NCBI GenBank assembly: GCA_028868235.1 | Contig: JAGWUW010000003.1 | Coordinates: forward strand, 1 to 25,951 | Direction of reading: 5' to 3' | Source: Betaproteobacteria bacterium | GTDB taxonomy: Bacteria; Pseudomonadota; Gammaproteobacteria; Burkholderiales; Rhodocyclaceae | Length of the DNA: 25,951 nt | Shown here: piece after piece, positions 16,334 through 23,419 of the stretch | How positions within the stretch are numbered: the stretch's first letter is position 1 | How the letters are laid out: every line of letters begins with the position of its first letter | Notes under the pieces: generated by a model | Seen by the model: the letters and a program-made list of their open reading frames with translations, nothing else | The model's database searches: none | What the model was told of the DNA's origin: nothing | Position numbers and translations under genes: made by a program

Positions 16334-17575
16334 TCAATCCTGGGTGATACCGATCGCAGCCCGACCGGCCTCAAACTGGTCGAACAATTCACCAACGGCC
16401 GAGGACCGCCCGGCCAGATCCCGGGCATAGCCAACTGCCGTCGTCGCCGAGGTCCAGCGCTGCGCGAGCATCACGCGGCCAAGGTCGAAATTCCGCGCGA
16501 AAAGATCATGCGTCAGGCCGATCCGAAACGAGTGCGTGCCGACGCCGGCAATAACTTCGTCGCGATCGAGCCCGCCGATATCGACGAACGAACCATCAAT
16601 CGCGGCCGCGACCACAGTTCGAACAATATGCAGCACACCTTGCCGCGTCATCGGATGCCGACCAGGCTCGAGCTGCAGAGGTTCGCGCTTAGCGGCAACG
16701 CGCGCCGCTTCGACGCGGCGGACCTCCTTTGCATATTCGACGAGCGAACGCCCGTCCTGGCGCGGGTGCGGCAATTCCCGAACTGGAGGCCTAACGGCGA
16801 ACACGCGCCGAAACAGCGGCGCCTCCTTGTCGTACCAAATGCCGGCGGCCTCGATCCACCGCTCGATCAGCTTCGCGGCAACAGCAGGCAAGCCCACCGT
16901 GGTCCCGGCACCCACCTGGTCGGTCTTGCTACTTTTGAGAAACAGGACCGCCCTGCCCTGGCCATCCTCGCGAACATCGCCAACCCGCAGCGCGATGAGC
17001 TCGTTCACGCGCAGCCCGCCGCCATAGAGCGCCATCATCATCGCCGCGTCGCGCAGCCCGCGAAGATCCTCACCGCAGGCCGCAATCAGGCCCATGACAT
17101 TGAGGCCCTCGCCCGCAATCGGATCAGCAGCGTTGCCAAACCGGATCGGCGCAGCCTTGCGGACCCTGACACCCTTGCGGCGCTCGTAGCCGCGCAGCTT
17201 GTCGCGCACATAGTCGGACTGCAACACCAGCAGCTGCTCGCGCTGGCCAACAAGCCGGACGAAACGCCCAAGACTGGCGAGCCTTCGCGCCGCGGTCGAC
17301 GCCTTGCGGCCCGAACGCTCCAGCCCGTCAAGATATCGGCCGATCGCGGCTTCATCGAGCGGAAACGGCGCAAGCTTCACCTTCCCGGCCCAGGTCCGGT
17401 AATGCCGCACGTCGCTGACCATGGCCGCAACCGAATTGGGGGCCATCGCCGCAAGCCCGGCCTGGACCCGCTCGGCCGCGAAATCATCGGCAAAAAATCC
17501 GGCAACAAGGCTTTGCGCCCGCGCCATCGACCCCGAAGCCCCCGCGACCTGATCCCCCGAGCCTCGCGTCGTCAC
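16334..17575 (-). CDS. Tyrosine recombinase (XerC/phage integrase family)
   Basis: 413 residues from a GTG start at 17575 that overlaps the toxin stop; an ATG at 17527 is an alternative. An N-terminal SAM-like core-binding domain (about 30-135) precedes the catalytic domain. Visible catalytic residues are Arg189 (GLRVNELIAL), Lys217 (SSKTD), His348 and Arg351 (THSFRIGL), Trp374 in the H/W position, and Tyr383 as nucleophile (VGYARDL). All are present, so the enzyme should be active. Likely roles are plasmid dimer resolution or integration. It is the last gene of an overlapping four-gene operon with a FitAB-type module. Confidence 0.93.
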   Translation of the reverse strand: MTTRGSGDQVAGASGSMARAQSLVAGFFADDFAAERVQAGLAAMAPNSVAAMVSDVRHYRTWAGKVKLAPFPLDEAAIGRYLDGLERSGRKASTAARRLASLGRFVRLVGQREQLLVLQSDYVRDKLRGYERRKGVRVRKAAPIRFGNAADPIAGEGLNVMGLIAACGEDLRGLRDAAMMMALYGGGLRVNELIALRVGDVREDGQGRAVLFLKSSKTDQVGAGTTVGLPAVAAKLIERWIEAAGIWYDKEAPLFRRVFAVRPPVRELPHPRQDGRSLVEYAKEVRRVEAARVAAKREPLQLEPGRHPMTRQGVLHIVRTVVAAAIDGSFVDIGGLDRDEVIAGVGTHSFRIGLTHDLFARNFDLGRVMLAQRWTSATTAVGYARDLAGRSSAVGELFDQFEAGRAAIGITQD

Positions 17576-17991
17576 GCCGCGTCCCAGGGATTGACCAGCG
17601 ACAAGCCAGTCTTTTCGAAATCACCCGTGTTGCGCGTCACAAGGATCTGATCATACACCCCGGCGACGCCAGCGATCGCCGCATCCCCAAGTTTAAGATC
17701 GCGGCCAGCTTTGCGGCAGACGCCGACAAGCTCCGCGCCCATCGAGGCGCAGCGCCGATCAAATACAACGATACGCGGCCCAAAGCGATCGAACAGCCGC
17801 TCGCTGACAGCCCGCAACGCAACGCGCCGGTTTTCATCAGCCATTCGGGCAATCCCCCTCTCGACTTCGAGAATCACGATGGTCGAGGTCCAGCACTCGG
17901 CATAATGCCGATCGAGCCATGCAACGACCTGTCGCGCTGGCGCCGGCCGCATCAGCTCCGACAAAACATTCGAGTCAACGAGGTAGCTCAT
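17572..17991 (-). CDS. fitB: FitB/VapC-type PIN-domain toxin
   Basis: 139 residues. A PIN-domain ribonuclease with conserved acidic residues: Asp6 in LVDSNVLSELMRP, Glu near residue 42 in ILEVERGI, Asp near 103 in KLGDAAIAG and Asp near 126 in TRNTGDF. The ending LSLVNPWDAA matches FitB closely. Such toxins cut RNA and are held in check by the partner antitoxin. The start overlaps the antitoxin stop, the usual coupling. All key residues are present. Confidence 0.9.
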   Translation of the reverse strand: MSYLVDSNVLSELMRPAPARQVVAWLDRHYAECWTSTIVILEVERGIARMADENRRVALRAVSERLFDRFGPRIVVFDRRCASMGAELVGVCRKAGRDLKLGDAAIAGVAGVYDQILVTRNTGDFEKTGLSLVNPWDAA

Positions 17992-18251
17992 TCAAAATTC
18001 GGAGCCTCACGGCCCCACTCCCCGCGCTGCGCGTCGATTGCATCGGCCAGATCATCGCCGCCGGGCCGCGAAATCCGCACGATGAAGCTGCCCAGCGGCT
18101 CGAGATCGTCAGGATTACCGACCTCCGCGAGCGCCGCTTCATCGAGAATCGAGCGCAGCTCAGCTTCAAGACTGATGTGCTTGCGCGCCGCGCGCAGCCC
18201 GAGCAGCGCCTTGGTTTCTTCCGAAAGATTGCGGATCGTCACGCTGGCCAT
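17988..18251 (-). CDS. fitA: FitA-like ribbon-helix-helix antitoxin
   Basis: 87 residues from the ATG at 18251; a GTG three bases earlier is also possible. The start MASVTIRNLSEETKALL followed by ISLEAELRSILDEA is the FitA/Arc ribbon-helix-helix pattern. The C-terminal tail should bind and block the PIN toxin. The start overlaps the orf138 stop and the stop overlaps the toxin start. Complexes of this type usually bind their own promoter, which here would lie upstream of orf138. Confidence 0.88.
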   Translation of the reverse strand: MASVTIRNLSEETKALLGLRAARKHISLEAELRSILDEAALAEVGNPDDLEPLGSFIVRISRPGGDDLADAIDAQRGEWGREAPNFE

Positions 18252-18667
18252 CACGCGAGCCCCGCCGTGCGCCTGGCAAAGTCATTGGCCTGCGCCACTT
18301 CGTCGGGATCGACGCCGGTGACACCGGGAACATTCACCCAGGCAAAGGAGGGATGCTCGCCAAAGGCCTTCACAACCGCCCTCCCGGTTTCGGTAATCGC
18401 ATAGAGCCGCTGCCCGGGCCAGAAATGACGGCCGCGCTTGACGAGCGGCGGATCGAGCCTGGCAAGCCGCTCAAGCCGGTTCCACACGCCGTCATGCCGC
18501 CCGGCCCCGAATATCGCGCTGCCATCGCCGCGGCTGAGAAAATGGAGATTGACCAGCTCGATCCGGTTCAACCCGCGATAGGACCCGCTGAGGATCTGCG
18601 AAGGCTTCCACCCCGCCGCGCCCTGATTACCAGCGACCTTTGCGCACAAACGATCGAACAGCATCAT
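18251..18667 (-). CDS. Hypothetical protein heading the toxin-antitoxin/recombinase operon
   Basis: 138 residues. The ATG at 18667 follows AAGGAGG by seven bases, a strong ribosome site. No domain is recognised with certainty. A segment PPLVKRGRHFWPGQRLYAITETGRAVVKAF looks like the wing of a winged-helix protein (compare ALITETGR-type ends of MarR/PadR folds). A DNA-binding role, possibly as regulator of the operon, is therefore plausible but unproven. It overlaps fitA by one to four bases. Confidence 0.65.
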   Translation of the reverse strand: MMLFDRLCAKVAGNQGAAGWKPSQILSGSYRGLNRIELVNLHFLSRGDGSAIFGAGRHDGVWNRLERLARLDPPLVKRGRHFWPGQRLYAITETGRAVVKAFGEHPSFAWVNVPGVTGVDPDEVAQANDFARRTAGLA

Positions 18668-18871
18668 GCCAGGGCCTCCTTGTTCCGCTCAGCGGCATTC
18701 TATCAGCGCGCCGGGACAATGCAATCATGCAATCAAAATGGACCAATTTGGCATAAGCGCAGTTATGACAAATGGATTGGCGAAGGACAAGCCGATACCC
18801 AAGCCAAATGGTATTTAGGTTGAATTCTGCCGCCTGCCGATTTACCAAGCTAACTCTGCCTTAGCTTGTGG
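18668..18871. promoter_or_regulatory. Divergent promoter region
   Basis: This region separates the leftward toxin-antitoxin operon from the rightward gene at 18872. It holds a perfect inverted repeat AAGCTAA-CTCTGCC-TTAGCTT (18847-18867) directly before the rightward start. It also holds a short direct repeat TGCAATCATGCAATC and the palindrome CCAATTTGG. These are candidate operators. No clear -35/-10 pair was found. Confidence 0.4.
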
Positions 18872-19870
18872 ATGCTAAACCCGATGAAATCAGATGAGCA
18901 TCACGCCTTGAGCTTCACGCTCGGCCAAATCGCTGCATTTCAAGGACTTTTCCAGTCCGATCAGGATGACAATGCGCTCGGCCAAGCCATCCTGGCAATG
19001 CGTCTCTTGAGCCGCCTTTGGCTCCAATTCTGCGAAGATCGGCCAAACCTTAATTTGACGAGTTCGCTTCTTTCGGTCGAATCCGAGCGAAATCGACCTG
19101 CGTTCATCGCCTGCCTTCGCAGAGCGGCAATCGAGGCGAAGCATCCGCGTTGGCAACCACTCGAAGAGGCCATTCGGCTCACCAGTCGCGCGGTGGCCCC
19201 CCCTCCCCCAGCCTTCACTGAAGAGATCGAAAATCTGGTCAAGGCGGACCTTCAAAGCTTCGACGAGTTCAACCGGCCACTTGGTGATGACCAGATATCC
19301 CCAGTCAAAATGCGCGCAAATGACCAGATATTTCCGGTCACTTCGTTTTTTTGGCTCGCGCAAGACTTCGCCGAAATCGCGGTAGGATCGCACCAGGTCG
19401 AGGATCAATGCTGGCTTCTCAATCTGATTCTTGGCGCTAATCCCCGTTCGGTCGGACTTACGCAAAGCGACATTCCCTTCCCCGCCCCGCTGCGCCGGCG
19501 ATGCCTGCGAATTGACCTCGATCCGGAAGAACGCAAAGCTGCGGTCCTTTCGAGCCTCTGCAGCAGCTCGCATCGACACCTTTCTGATCTCCACAGCGCA
19601 AGGTTGCTCGCCGTCACGTTCGCAAAGCACTTCGCCAGTCGGCGCACAACCTCAAGGCTCGATCAAGCCTGGGTCCTCTTGGCCGGTCTCGGCACTCTAA
19701 GTGCGCGCCAGCTCGCTCGCGCTCTCGATGTCTCCGAGAACGGTGCGCGGCAAATGCTTCGGCGTTTGGAAAATGGCGGATTTGCTGGACGTTCGGGCGC
19801 GTATTGGTCCGCCAGCCTGTCCTTCCGCTTGCACGCCAGTCCGCCTGGATGGGCGCAAATCCCAGACTAG
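18872..19870 (+). CDS. Hypothetical protein with C-terminal helix-turn-helix
   Basis: 332 residues from the ATG at 18872 (18884 is also possible; neither has a clear ribosome site). The N-terminal two thirds are not recognised. The end shows RRTTSRLDQAWVLLAGLG, then LSARQLARALDVSENGARQMLRRLENGGF, a clear winged-helix or helix-turn-helix element. It resembles the C-terminal DNA-binding part of the RHE_PE00001/DUF1612 type proteins common on rhizobial and sphingomonad plasmids; that match is from memory and needs a profile search. It lies upstream of the partition genes. Confidence 0.6.
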   Translation: MLNPMKSDEHHALSFTLGQIAAFQGLFQSDQDDNALGQAILAMRLLSRLWLQFCEDRPNLNLTSSLLSVESERNRPAFIACLRRAAIEAKHPRWQPLEEAIRLTSRAVAPPPPAFTEEIENLVKADLQSFDEFNRPLGDDQISPVKMRANDQIFPVTSFFWLAQDFAEIAVGSHQVEDQCWLLNLILGANPRSVGLTQSDIPFPAPLRRRCLRIDLDPEERKAAVLSSLCSSSHRHLSDLHSARLLAVTFAKHFASRRTTSRLDQAWVLLAGLGTLSARQLARALDVSENGARQMLRRLENGGFAGRSGAYWSASLSFRLHASPPGWAQIPD

Positions 19871-19897
19871 CCCCGCGTCCCCAAACCCCCTTATTAT

Positions 19898-20049
19898 GCT
19901 ATCGCTATTAATAGCATGGCGCGATTGCTTTGCTATGCGATTGCTATCGCCCGCGCTTCCAGCCTTGCTATTGCTATGCGGATCGCTATGACTAGCCATT
20001 GCGCTATCGGTATCGCTGCCAATGGCGCTAACGACAGCACACGCGCTAT
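19898..20049 (+). repeat. GCTAT repeat field upstream of parA (candidate centromere)
   Basis: GCTAT occurs at 19898, 19904, 19932, 19943, 19967, 19973, 19985, 20003 and 20045, with an inverted ATAGC at 19911. From 19943 on, every spacing is a multiple of six (24, 6, 12, 18, 42). Most copies read GCTATCGC, GCTATTGC or GCTATGCG. Small ribbon-helix-helix partition proteins bind such short repeats upstream of parA, so this is probably the parS site and also the operator of the par genes. Confidence 0.6.
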
Positions 20050-20069
20050 TGCCATCAATGGAGCTACCA

Positions 20070-20774
20070 ATGCCGATCATCACCGTTGGTTCACCGAAAG
20101 GCGGTTGCGGCAAAACAACCACCGTTCTTGCCCTCGCATCAGAAATCCGTTCATCCGGACACGAGGTCTGCATCATCGATGCCGATGACCAGCTCAGCGC
20201 GTTCAACTGGTATCAGAGCTGGAAGCCCAAAGACCGGATCACGGTCCTCAACGCCTCCAATCTCGCGCGCGATATCGAGATCCGCGCCCACATCATCGAA
20301 GCCGCCAAGGAACACACGTTCGTCATCATCGATCCGGCAGGCCGCGCCGCCCAGCGGATGCAATGGGCCGCATCGCTGTCCGACTACTGGATCATTCCGC
20401 AGCAGCCGACCGCGCTCGACGTCGACGCGACACGCAAGATCCTCGAAGAAGACATGGAAGCCGTGGTCGGCATGAGGGGAGGACGGCCCATACCGTTCCG
20501 CGTCCTCATCACCAGGACCAACCCTCTGATCGATTCCATGAACGTCAAGCACGTCATCGAAGCAACGAAACAGCACGCCCCCATCTTCGATGCCCAGCTG
20601 CGTCAATACGACGCATTCCCCGCCATGGGCCTCTATCACATGACGCTCGAAGAAATTCAGGCCGCAAAGCTGGCCAACGCCGATCGCCCAAGGCTCTTTG
20701 CCCAGCAGATCCTTGCGCAGATTCTCGAGGACCTCAAGGCCGCCGCCGACGCTAAAATGGAGCTGCAAGCATGA
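20070..20774 (+). CDS. parA: ParA-type partition ATPase
   Basis: 234 residues from the ATG at 20070; the longer frame from 20022 would start inside the repeat field. A deviant Walker A, KGGCGKTT (residues 10-17), is followed by CIIDADDQLSAFNWY (Walker A-prime) and a Walker B-like FVIIDPAGRA. Lack of an N-terminal helix-turn-helix marks it as a short ParA of the type paired with small ribbon-helix-helix partners. It drives plasmid segregation on the nucleoid. The stop overlaps the next start (ATGA). Confidence 0.92.
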   Translation: MPIITVGSPKGGCGKTTTVLALASEIRSSGHEVCIIDADDQLSAFNWYQSWKPKDRITVLNASNLARDIEIRAHIIEAAKEHTFVIIDPAGRAAQRMQWAASLSDYWIIPQQPTALDVDATRKILEEDMEAVVGMRGGRPIPFRVLITRTNPLIDSMNVKHVIEATKQHAPIFDAQLRQYDAFPAMGLYHMTLEEIQAAKLANADRPRLFAQQILAQILEDLKAAADAKMELQA

Positions 20775-21103
20775 CAACTGCCAATGAACGCCCAGCGCCT
20801 CCCGCACTGTTCGAGAAGCCACGAACCTCGCAACAGCCTCTCAAGGCGCAACTCGGCGATTTCGCGCCGAAGACCGATGAAGACTTTCCGCCAATCAAGG
20901 TTCCGGAAAGGAGCCTTGCACCTGACAACGGCACCGGACGTCACCGCCGCCGAGGGAAAGCCGAAGCACGCACGAAACAAGCCCCAGTGCGGCTCACGCC
21001 GACCGAATTCGAGGAGCTCAACGCTCTCTGCGACAGGCTCGATATGTCTTACCCCGACGCCATCATGTTTCTCGTACGCAAGTACGCTGACAGCGATTCC
21101 TGA
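20771..21103 (+). CDS. ParA partner, small ribbon-helix-helix centromere-binding protein
   Basis: 110 residues. An unstructured, charged N-terminal arm (about 1-70, with the basic patch GRHRRRGKAEAR) precedes a ribbon-helix-helix-like end, APVRLTPTEFEELNALCDRLDMSYPDAIMFLV. This matches the plan of ParG/type Ib partners: a flexible tail that stimulates ParA and a DNA-binding end. The four-base overlap with parA supports a functional pair. Binding to the GCTAT field is inference. Confidence 0.75.
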   Translation: MTTANERPAPPALFEKPRTSQQPLKAQLGDFAPKTDEDFPPIKVPERSLAPDNGTGRHRRRGKAEARTKQAPVRLTPTEFEELNALCDRLDMSYPDAIMFLVRKYADSDS

Positions 21104-21106
21104 TCC

Positions 21107-21160
21107 CAGCGCCGTGCGGCGCGTTCGGAACTGGTCAGAGGCGAGAAGGGAAGGGGAGGG
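21107..21160 (+). promoter_or_regulatory. 5-prime leader element, copy 1 (hairpin plus purine tract)
   Basis: CAGCGCC-GTGC-GGCGCG forms a hairpin (arms GCGCC/GGCGC, 21109-21122) and is followed by a purine-rich tract, GAGAAGGGAAGGGGAGGG, at 21143-21160. A very similar arrangement lies at 23420-23470 before the methyltransferase/helicase gene. It may be a shared post-transcriptional control element. Confidence 0.5.
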
Positions 21161-21175
21161 CAAGGAGGCCTGCCT

Positions 21176-22027
21176 ATGCCGGAATACAAGCCCACCCAAG
21201 AAACACTACAGCTTGTAGCCAAGCTCGGCGGCAAGTGGACCGGCTCCTATGCCATGGTCAAATGCCCGGCTCACGCCGACAACAATCCGTCGCTGAAGAT
21301 CAGCCAGGGCAAAGACAACATCCTCGTCTGGTGTTACGCCGGCTGCAACGGCGCCGACATTCTCAGCGCGATCCGCAAGCACACCGGCGCCACCGTGCCG
21401 AGCAGTCGCGGCACCGAAGAATACAAACCGCGCAACACCGAGATCCATCGACACATCTGGAACGCGGGGCAGGGCATCAAGGGCACCCTTGCCGAAACCT
21501 ATCTGCGCGAAGTTCGCGGCATCAACCTCATCCCACCCGACATTCTCTTCCATCCCCGCTGCCCACAGGGCAGGAAGCGCGATGGCACCTACAAGGAGCT
21601 GCCCGCGCTGCTTGTCGGCATATTCCGATCGCAGAGCCTGGTCGCGGTCCAGCGCATCTTCCTCGACCCCGAAACAGCCGAATACACATCCAAGATGATG
21701 ATCGGCGACAACCGCGGCGGCCTATGGCCCTCAATCTTCCCGCCCCACATCAGGATCGCCGAAGGCTTCGAAACAGCCGTCGCGTTTTCGCAGATCACCG
21801 GCATCCACAGCGGCGCGGCATTCGGCAATCGCAACCTGCCGTATTTCAAAGTGCCCTTCGGGACCCAGCGCGTCACCTACCTGCCGGATAACGATCAAGA
21901 AGGCAGGACCTGGACTGACAAGGCAATCGCGCAGCGTATCGAAGAAGGCATCGCCGCCGACGCTCATCCGTGCCCGGTCAAATTCGGCGATTGGGCCGAT
22001 ATTCTAAAGTCAAAAACCGAGCCTTAA
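21176..22027 (+). CDS. Toprim/CHC2 zinc-finger primase-like protein
   Basis: 283 residues with a good AAGGAGG ribosome site. The N-terminal zinc finger uses Cys30, His33, Cys53 and Cys57 (KCPAHADNNPSL...VWCYAGC), as in CHC2 primases. The C-terminal Toprim domain shows Glu196 in RIAEGFETA and the Asp-x-Asp pair 238/240 in YLPDNDQEG. The family is frequent on alphaproteobacterial plasmids and may prime DNA synthesis on the transferred strand. No helicase part is fused to it. Confidence 0.88.
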   Translation: MPEYKPTQETLQLVAKLGGKWTGSYAMVKCPAHADNNPSLKISQGKDNILVWCYAGCNGADILSAIRKHTGATVPSSRGTEEYKPRNTEIHRHIWNAGQGIKGTLAETYLREVRGINLIPPDILFHPRCPQGRKRDGTYKELPALLVGIFRSQSLVAVQRIFLDPETAEYTSKMMIGDNRGGLWPSIFPPHIRIAEGFETAVAFSQITGIHSGAAFGNRNLPYFKVPFGTQRVTYLPDNDQEGRTWTDKAIAQRIEEGIAADAHPCPVKFGDWADILKSKTEP

Positions 22028-22137
22028 CTAGAAAACGCTGCGTGATACGCGGCGCCATCCAAATTCGGGCCTTCAAAATTGACAAACCTGCCTCTGTATA
22101 TCACCCTTCTTCCTAATCTAATTTTTGTCGGTGAAAA

Positions 22138-22575
22138 ATGAACGAAGCACCTCAACTCCGCATCTCATGGGCAATCGCATCCGCTCTACCCGACGCCATC
22201 GTCATACCCGGCCACAAAATGAGCGTCAGTATCGGCAGACAGCGTTTCGTTTCCGAGCAACCCGGAAAATCGATCATATGGATCAGCCAGGGTCCCGCCT
22301 GGACCGGCCTGGACATCCCCGACAACAAACTAACCGATCTCTTCATCGCCAAATTGCCGATGCCACCGCCGCGGCCCAAGGATAAAAATGCGCCGAGATC
22401 AGACTACCAAAATAACCGCGCAAGAATGCACATCCAGCTAAAGCAAGGCATCGGTCGACTGGTCAGGTCGCGAAATGCAACCGCCAAGCGCCTTTGGTGC
22501 CTCGACCCCATGTATGCCGATCCAAAATTCGGCACGAAGCCCATCTTCGAGCCATACAAGACCCTAGATTTTTGA
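22138..22575 (+). CDS. Stand-alone C-terminal fragment of a DinG/XPD-type helicase
   Basis: 145 residues. It aligns by eye with the end of DinG helicases: motif V-like WTGLDIPD (55-62), the LFIAKLPMPPP strand typical of DinG (68-78), and motif VI QGIGRLVRS with the arginine finger (103-111), then CLDPMY. Walker A and B and the iron-sulfur or accessory domains are absent, so it cannot be an ATPase by itself. There is no upstream open remnant within the 110 bases after the Toprim gene. The sequence is richer in A and T than its neighbours. It ends 50 bases before the CRISPR-like array. DinG helicases accompany type IV-A CRISPR systems, which makes the pairing suggestive. It may be a decayed remnant or a reduced partner subunit. 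Confidence 0.7.
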   Translation: MNEAPQLRISWAIASALPDAIVIPGHKMSVSIGRQRFVSEQPGKSIIWISQGPAWTGLDIPDNKLTDLFIAKLPMPPPRPKDKNAPRSDYQNNRARMHIQLKQGIGRLVRSRNATAKRLWCLDPMYADPKFGTKPIFEPYKTLDF

Positions 22576-22625
22576 CATCCAACTCCCATAATTCACTGCT
22601 CTTTGAAAGTGTTAAGCCCTCATCT
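22572..22625 (+). promoter_or_regulatory. Candidate leader of the CRISPR-like array
   Basis: About 50 bases, comparatively rich in A and T, separate the DinG-like stop from the first repeat. TTGACA (22572-22577) overlaps the end of that gene, but I see no -10 at the right distance. Another start, TTGAAA at 22603, has TACTAA of repeat 1 at 16 bases. The leader side is inferred from repeat decay running rightward. Confidence 0.35.
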
Positions 22626-23318
22626 ACTAACCGGCACCTGAAAACGGGAGCCGACTGCAACTTAATGTCGATGCGCTGAATTTTGGCCTCAACTAACCGG
22701 CACCTGAAAACGGGAGCCGACTGCAACCTTGGGATGCGAAAGGCGCAGAAAAGTGCCACTAACCGGCACCTGAAAACTGGAGCCGACTGCAACCAGCTAC
22801 ACATGCACAATGCCTTGGCCAATACTAACCGGCCCTTGGAAACGGGGGCCGACTGCAACGTAGATCGTGCTTCGACTCTTGTAGCCGGTACTAACCGGCC
22901 CCCGAAAACGGGCGCCGACTGCAACCCTGCCTCGCCTTCGCCGTCAATTTCCTGGACTAACCGGCCTCTGAAAACGGGGCTGACTGCAACATGAGCGTAT
23001 CGCCCGTTGCTAGGCGGAGAACTAACCGGCCCCTGAAAACGGGGCCGACTGCAACCCGCAACAGATGTGCGTGCGCTCGGATCAAACTAACCGGTCCCTT
23101 CGAACAGGAACCGACTACAACTGGGCCAAGTTGCAGCGTTGCGGCTGCCCTACTAACCGGCCCTTGCCATGGGGGCCGACTGCAACTTCCTCCAGATCAT
23201 CTGGTACGACAAGACCACTAACCGGCCCCTTCGAGACAGGGACCGACTGCAACATCGTAACTGGTCGCGGACAAGCGCCGGAAACTAACCGGCCCCTTTA
23301 GTTGGGGTTGACTCAATC
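22626..23318 (+). CRISPR. CRISPR-like array: 11 hairpin repeats, 10 spacers of exactly 30 bases
   Basis: Repeats start at 22626, 22692, 22758, 22824, 22890, 22956, 23021, 23086, 23152, 23217 and 23284. They are 35, 36 or 37 bases long; the last one is degenerate and ends about 23318. All begin with ACTAACCGG, and nine of eleven end in GACTGCAAC (repeat 8 has GACTACAAC, repeat 11 GACTCAATC). Repeats 1 and 2 are identical and repeat 3 differs by one base. Later ones differ mainly in the central hairpin. The ten spacers are unrelated to each other and each is exactly 30 bases. The repeat/spacer sizes resemble type II or type V arrays, and the GCAAC end resembles several type V repeats. No cas gene is in the window. 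Spacer source is unknown; several read as open coding sequence (spacer 9 gives FLQIIWYDKT). Confidence 0.8.
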
Positions 23319-23419
23319 TAATCGAACTTGTGTCGATAACCACTGACCATCCCAAACAAAACGGGATGAACACCACCGAAACCAACAAGCTCACCCGGAC
23401 AACCCACTCTTCGACACCA

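Noticed and set aside
17215..17225. CGGACTGCAAC in the recombinase as a possible anti-repeat (tracrRNA) or protospacer
   Set aside because: Only 10 of 11 bases match the repeat end, and it lies within a conserved coding region. It is most likely chance.
16211..17650. 479-codon plus-strand frame
   Set aside because: It is the antisense of the tyrosine recombinase, whose catalytic residues are all visible on the minus strand.
22079..22102. TTGACA and TATATC as promoter of the DinG-like gene
   Set aside because: The spacing is 12 bases, too short for a sigma70 promoter.
22125..23301. Short frames across the array (for example 22683-22994, 22463-22924)
   Set aside because: They translate the repeats themselves (recurring TNRxLKTGADCN on the plus strand) and are a product of the repeat structure, not proteins.
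22626..23318. The array as a replication iteron field
   Set aside because: Iterons are usually about 20 bases, invariant and close together. Here the variable part is a pairing hairpin, the period is about 66 bases and the intervening sequences are unrelated.
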